Of a DNA stretch of 36,316 nt, positions 33,163 through 36,316 are shown in pieces (the stretch's first letter is position 1; the number at the start of each line of letters is the position of its first letter). Source of the stretch: Cytophagaceae bacterium (GTDB taxonomy: Bacteria; Bacteroidota; Bacteroidia; Cytophagales; Cytophagaceae); the NCBI GenBank assembly GCA_021151805.1, contig JAGKWN010000036.1:1-36316 (forward strand). Reading direction: 5' to 3'. The notes under the pieces are model-generated. The model searched no databases. It had not been told where the DNA came from and saw only the letters and a program-made list of their open reading frames with translations. A program made the translations under genes and the position numbers.

Positions 33163-34276
33163 AAATTATTCCTGCGCCATTATCGGCGGTGGTGTTGCCG
33201 GACTGAGTCTCGCCATTCAGCTGGCTGACGCGGGGATTAAAACCATTGTGTTCGAAAAAAATACCTACCCTTTTCATAAGGTCTGCGGCGAGTATATTTC
33301 CATGGAGAGTTGGAATTTTTTGATGGAGTTGGGCTTGCCGCTTGCAGAGATGAACTTACCAATGATCCGGGAAGTAGGCATCAGTTCTGAAAAAGGATTT
33401 ATGCTGCGTGCACCACTGGCATCAGGTGGTTTCGGGATCAGTCGCTTTGCCCTAGACAACGAGTTGTTTGCGCTTGCAAGACAGAAGGGGGTAACCATAC
33501 TTGAAAATTGCAAGGTTCAGTTTGTTAAACAAGAGTCCCGTCACATCACGCTTATTACTACTACCCAGGGAACGTTCACCGCGCAGATTGTTTGCGGCAG
33601 CTACGGAAAATATACACCCTCATTTGCCCGCAATATGCAGGAGCCAAAAAAGAATATAAATTATATAGGCGTCAAATACCACGTCAAAACCAATTTTCCC
33701 GACAACCGGATTGAGCTGCATAATTTTGAAGGAGGCTACTGCGGCATTTCAAAGGTTGAAGGTAATGTGTGTTGCCTGTGTTACCTGGCAACTGCCGATC
33801 AGTTGAAACAAGCCGGGAATAATATCAAGGAACTGGAAGAAAAAGTACTGCATAAAAATCCATTCTTAAAAAAAATATTTACCGAATCCGAATTTCTGTT
33901 TGAAGAGCCGGTAGTCATCAGCAATGTTACGTTTCATAAAAAGAGCACTTATGAAAACGGAATTTTTTTGTTGGGCGACGCGGCAGGTTCCATCACACCA
34001 CTCTGCGGAAACGGCATGAGCATGGGTTTGCGTGCGTCCAATATGCTGGCGCAATTACTGATCAGCTTTTTTAAGGAAGATGTTTCGAAAGATGCATTGA
34101 TCCATGCCTATGCGCTGGCATGGAATGATCAGTTCAAATTTCGGATTCAGACAGGATATTATTTACAAAGCCTTTTCGGCAAAAAGAATACGACACACCT
34201 GGTGTTAAAAGCATTGAACGCAATGCCCCGGTTTACGCAAAAGATCATCGGCCTTACGCACGGAAAACCTTTTTAA
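33146..34276 (+). CDS. FAD-dependent oxidoreductase (geranylgeranyl-reductase/monooxygenase-like)
   Basis: This 376-residue flavoprotein starts at the ATG at 33146 (METSPENYSC); an in-frame TTG two codons upstream adds nothing. FAD Rossmann motif CAIIGGGVAGLSLA lies at 10-23, FHKVCGEYIS at 43-52 matches the family's substrate-proximal loop, and the second FAD contact is LLGDAAGSITPLCGNGM (275-291). The group includes geranylgeranyl reductases and flavin monooxygenases that hydroxylate aromatic rings, as SrsC does to alkylresorcinols. The specific reaction is undecided between ring hydroxylation (quinone formation) and prenyl-chain reduction. It is last in the operon, overlaps the methyltransferase by 17 bases, and ends 86 bases before the Ada-like gene. 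Confidence 0.87.
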   Translation: METSPENYSCAIIGGGVAGLSLAIQLADAGIKTIVFEKNTYPFHKVCGEYISMESWNFLMELGLPLAEMNLPMIREVGISSEKGFMLRAPLASGGFGISRFALDNELFALARQKGVTILENCKVQFVKQESRHITLITTTQGTFTAQIVCGSYGKYTPSFARNMQEPKKNINYIGVKYHVKTNFPDNRIELHNFEGGYCGISKVEGNVCCLCYLATADQLKQAGNNIKELEEKVLHKNPFLKKIFTESEFLFEEPVVISNVTFHKKSTYENGIFLLGDAAGSITPLCGNGMSMGLRASNMLAQLLISFFKEDVSKDALIHAYALAWNDQFKFRIQTGYYLQSLFGKKNTTHLVLKALNAMPRFTQKIIGLTHGKPF

Positions 34277-34313
34277 ATGCTGCAAATAGTCTTTCAACAT
34301 AGCAAGTTTCGGA

Positions 34314-34344
34314 TTTTATTATAAATCAGAACCCCGTATTTTTG
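34314..34344 (+). promoter_or_regulatory. Promoter of the Ada-like / alkB genes
   Basis: TATTTTTG at 34337-34344 is an exact TAnnTTTG -7 box. TTTT at 34314-34317, 19 bases upstream, is one base off the TTTG -33 box. The box lies 18 bases before the ATG at 34363, giving a very short 5' leader. It supports the ATG at 34363 over the TTG at 34342, which lies within the box. Confidence 0.6.
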
Positions 34345-34362
34345 TATGTAAAGAACCATGCT

Positions 34363-35208
34363 ATGAACGAACAGGAAGAGGTAAATTACCAGCGTATTGC
34401 CGAAGCAATTGAATACATACAGGCCAACTATAAAAGTCAGCCGGGCCTAGATGAAATTGCAGCAGAAGTGCATGTAAGCCCGTTTCATTTCCAGCGCTTA
34501 TTTACAGAATGGGCTGGCGTGAGTCCGAAAAAATTTCTACAGTTCATCAGCATCGAACATGCCAAACAAATTTTGAAAAATACGAGCACGCCATTGTCAG
34601 AAGTAGCTGAATCTGCAGGCCTATCCGGTACAGGCAGGCTGCACGATCTGTTTGTGAGCATTGAGGGTATGACGCCCGGCGAATATAAAAACGGAGGAAA
34701 AGCACTTACCATTCAATATGATTTTGCACAAACCATTTTTGGTGAAGTACTTATTGCTTCAACATCAAAAGGCGTTTGTTATATGGCATTCATAGAAACA
34801 AAAGAACAGGCACGAAGAGATCTGCAACAGCATGTCCCCAATGCAACGTTTATTCAGACGAGTGATGTCTACCAGCAACAGGCGCTGGCAGTTTTCAATC
34901 AGGAAAAAAAAGATTTAAACAGAATCAAATTGCATTTGAAAGGAACCGATTTTCAACTTAAAGTCTGGAATGCCTTGCTGAAAATTCCTTCTGGAAATTT
35001 AACAACGTATGGAAGCATTGCAACAGCCATTCAAAAGCCTGCTGCATCTAGGGCTGTAGGTACGGCCATCGGCAGCAACCCGATTGCGTTTTTAATTCCT
35101 TGTCACCGGGTGATACAAGCAAGCGGAAATTTTGGTGGCTATATGTGGGGCCCGACAAGAAAGGCAGCAATTATTGGTTGGGAAGCAGCGAAAAATAGTG
35201 GACAGTAA
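34363..35208 (+). CDS. AraC-type HTH fused to O6-methylguanine-DNA methyltransferase (Ada-like)
   Basis: This 281-residue protein from the ATG at 34363 has an AraC HTH at the N-terminus (about 10-110; LDEIAAEVHVSPFHFQRLF and LSEVAESAGLSGTGRLHDLF). It is fused to an OGT/MGMT suicide alkyltransferase (about 120-278), with the acceptor Cys247 in IPCHRVI and the upstream helix VWNALLKIPSGNLTTYGSIA. The N-terminal Ada zinc domain that takes methyl groups from phosphotriesters (E. coli Cys38) is absent. It therefore keeps repair and DNA binding but lacks the usual methyl-switch sensor. The alkB gene follows 24 bases downstream in the same direction, as in the E. coli ada-alkB operon. Role: repair of O6-alkylguanine and probably control of this pair. 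Confidence 0.93.
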   Translation: MNEQEEVNYQRIAEAIEYIQANYKSQPGLDEIAAEVHVSPFHFQRLFTEWAGVSPKKFLQFISIEHAKQILKNTSTPLSEVAESAGLSGTGRLHDLFVSIEGMTPGEYKNGGKALTIQYDFAQTIFGEVLIASTSKGVCYMAFIETKEQARRDLQQHVPNATFIQTSDVYQQQALAVFNQEKKDLNRIKLHLKGTDFQLKVWNALLKIPSGNLTTYGSIATAIQKPAASRAVGTAIGSNPIAFLIPCHRVIQASGNFGGYMWGPTRKAAIIGWEAAKNSGQ

Positions 35209-35232
35209 ACAGTAGTTTAAAAGATATAAATT

Positions 35233-35880
35233 ATGCAGAAGAAGATAGAATTCACATCGGATAAAACTGACTACTTTCCACTGACTACTGCCCACTCTTC
35301 AACTGACAACTTACTTCCTTTTGATGGGATCGTTCACTATTATGGAAAAATAATGAGTATTGCTAATGCAGACTTCTATTTTAACACATTGATGAAAACC
35401 ATTGAGTGGAAAAATGACGAAGCCATTATATATGGTAAACACATTATAACCAAGCGCAAGGTTGCCTGGTACGGCAACAGTAATTTTTCTTATACCTATT
35501 CCAACACAACCAAAGAAGCATTACCCTGGACAAAAGAGCTGCAGGAGTTGAAACAACTTGTAGAGAAACTTTCAGGTGACACATTCAATTCCTGTTTGTT
35601 AAACCTGTATCACAATGGAGATGAAGGAATGGCCTGGCACAGCGACGATGAAAAATCGCTGGGTCTGAATACATGCATCGCATCCTTAAGTTTTGGCGCT
35701 GAACGGAAATTTTCATTAAAGCATAAAGTATCCAAAGACAATGTTTCCCAATTATTGGAAAACGGTAGTCTACTTATCATGAAAGGTGCAACCCAAAGTA
35801 ACTGGCAACACTGCCTGCCAAAAACAAAAAAGGTCACCACCCCAAGGATTAATTTGACATTCCGGACGATTATTTTGTAA
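35233..35880 (+). CDS. alkB: AlkB-type 2-oxoglutarate/Fe(II)-dependent DNA repair dioxygenase
   Basis: This 215-residue enzyme repairs N-alkylated bases (1-meA, 3-meC) by oxidative demethylation. The iron ligands are His136 and Asp138 in AWHSDDE and His193 in NWQHCLPK. The 2OG-binding arginines are Arg205 and Arg211 in PRINLTFR. NLYHNGDEGM and ASLSFGAERKF are typical of the bacterial/ALKBH2-3-like group. The first ~30 residues are variable. It lies 24 bases after the Ada-like gene and is presumably cotranscribed from the TAnnTTTG promoter. A short hairpin (35878-35894) overlaps its stop but has no T tract. Complete; no missing residue. Confidence 0.93.
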   Translation: MQKKIEFTSDKTDYFPLTTAHSSTDNLLPFDGIVHYYGKIMSIANADFYFNTLMKTIEWKNDEAIIYGKHIITKRKVAWYGNSNFSYTYSNTTKEALPWTKELQELKQLVEKLSGDTFNSCLLNLYHNGDEGMAWHSDDEKSLGLNTCIASLSFGAERKFSLKHKVSKDNVSQLLENGSLLIMKGATQSNWQHCLPKTKKVTTPRINLTFRTIIL

Positions 35881-36075
35881 GGAATCTTTCCTTAATAGAC
35901 TATAAACCTTCGTGCGCATATTAATCCTCTAAGGGTTTGTATGAAACTTTGTTTGCTCGTTAACCTTAAAGGTGTATTAGCAAGGACTTCCTATGGCCCC
36001 AGTGGGTGAACATATCTATAGATATAGCATAATAAAATGAAGCAAGCACAATACCGAAGGTATTTAAAGAATAAC

Positions 36076-36110
36076 TTTGGTATGTACATAGAACGGGTTA
36101 TGTATTTTTG
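36076..36110 (+). promoter_or_regulatory. Possible promoter for a gene beyond the window
   Basis: TATTTTTG at 36103-36110 matches TAnnTTTG exactly, and TTTG occurs at 36076-36079, 23 bases upstream. That is at the long end of spacing known for Flavobacterium-type promoters. No gene follows inside the window, so the target would lie to the right. Confidence 0.45.
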
Positions 36111-36298
36111 CTATAAACATGCGTCCCGCCTTAGTCGGTTAAACATGAATTAATTAAAAAAAGAATTCTCTTCAACAAAGATCGACTTCAAGTTTTTTAA
36201 AAGAACATCAGCAGTTTTTTTATTTATATCCTTTTATATACCCCGTCAATGCTGGTTTATAGGATGATATGTGAAATTCTTATTAAATGTTCAAACAC

Positions 36299-36316
36299 GT
36301 TTAACATATGTTAAAC
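36299..36316. promoter_or_regulatory. Perfect 18-bp palindrome at the window edge
   Basis: GTTTAACATATGTTAAAC is its own reverse complement and touches the last base of the window, so it may extend further. It is suitable as a binding site of a dimeric regulator or as part of a larger repeat. No assignment is possible without flanking sequence. Confidence 0.5.

Larger units (their letters stand above)
35881..36316. other. Terminal intergenic region without a convincing gene
   Basis: After alkB the last 436 bases hold no long frame. It contains a 7-bp hairpin at the alkB stop, an AAACCTT/AAGGGTTT inverted pair at 35904-35938, a 14-bp palindrome atatctatagatat at 36012-36025, a promoter-like box at 36103-36110 and an 18-bp palindrome at the very end. 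A 38-codon frame at 36037-36153 is basic, but nothing else supports it. Confidence 0.5.

Noticed and set aside
36037..36153. 38-residue basic frame near the right end
   Set aside because: A perfect -7 promoter box lies inside it and there is no ribosome-binding or homology support, so it is probably chance.
1..36316. CRISPR arrays, rRNA or tRNA genes, integrase or transposase genes
   Set aside because: By eye I found no regularly spaced identical repeats, no cloverleaf with CCA-like end and no recombinase motifs. The repeats at 8.4-8.6 kb are only two units and lack spacers. A tRNAscan or Infernal run could change this.

Overview
The window looks like chromosomal DNA of a Bacteroidota bacterium, most likely of the order Cytophagales and close to Cytophaga hutchinsonii. 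This identification is an inference, since no marker gene was compared. It rests on two proteins with type IX secretion (T9SS) C-terminal sorting domains, a secreted GH3 beta-glucosidase, Bacteroidota-type promoters (TAnnTTTG at -7), few Shine-Dalgarno sequences, moderate-to-low GC content, and many START/SRPBCC and GlxA-like proteins.

Layout. 1-1.6 kb: the end of a large T9SS-exported TIG-domain protein and a convergent fatty acid desaturase, separated by a textbook bidirectional terminator. 1.9-3.1 kb: a DJ-1/PfpI protein directly abutting an RluA-type pseudouridine synthase. 3.1-7.3 kb (minus strand): four overlapping genes (GT39/ArnT-like transferase, flippase-like membrane protein, polyprenyl-phosphate GT2, YdjC/NaxD-like deacetylase). 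Together they resemble a compact pathway that puts a deacetylated amino sugar on a surface lipid. 7.5-11.5 kb: a membrane protein with a histidine-kinase DHp helix but no ATPase domain, two tandem palindromic repeats, and an exported TPR-CHAT protein whose start codon lies in a perfect 21-bp hairpin. 11.9-17.9 kb: gltB-gltD glutamate synthase.

17.96-21.08 kb is an AT-rich accessory cassette bounded by inverted copies of a roughly 45-bp repeat. It carries a remnant of an XRE-type regulator, a MazG-like nucleotide pyrophosphohydrolase, and (overlapping by ATGA) a 728-residue GIY-YIG nuclease / DUF2075 helicase / S24 peptidase fusion. The S24 part has a Ser-Lys dyad and an Ala-Gly bond at the spacing used for autocleavage in LexA and UmuD. 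This is the best candidate for an undescribed system, probably phage defence or a damage-triggered switch.

21.1-26.6 kb: a small outer-membrane barrel, a small secreted protein, an SRPBCC protein, a T9SS-sorted YD-repeat-like protein, the GH3 beta-glucosidase and a CsaA-like tRNA-binding protein. 26.7-30.3 kb: a GlxA-type AraC regulator divergent from a run of small ligand-binding-fold genes (SnoaL-like, GyrI-like, three SRPBCC including a tandem paralogous pair, one short unknown). 30.5-34.3 kb: a tightly coupled operon of UbiA prenyltransferase, type III polyketide synthase, SAM methyltransferase and FAD oxidoreductase. It resembles the Streptomyces srsABC phenolic-lipid/quinone operon with an added prenyltransferase. 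34.3-35.9 kb: an AraC-alkyltransferase (Ada-like) fusion followed by alkB, an alkylation-repair pair. The last 436 bases hold no convincing gene but contain promoter-like and palindromic sequence.
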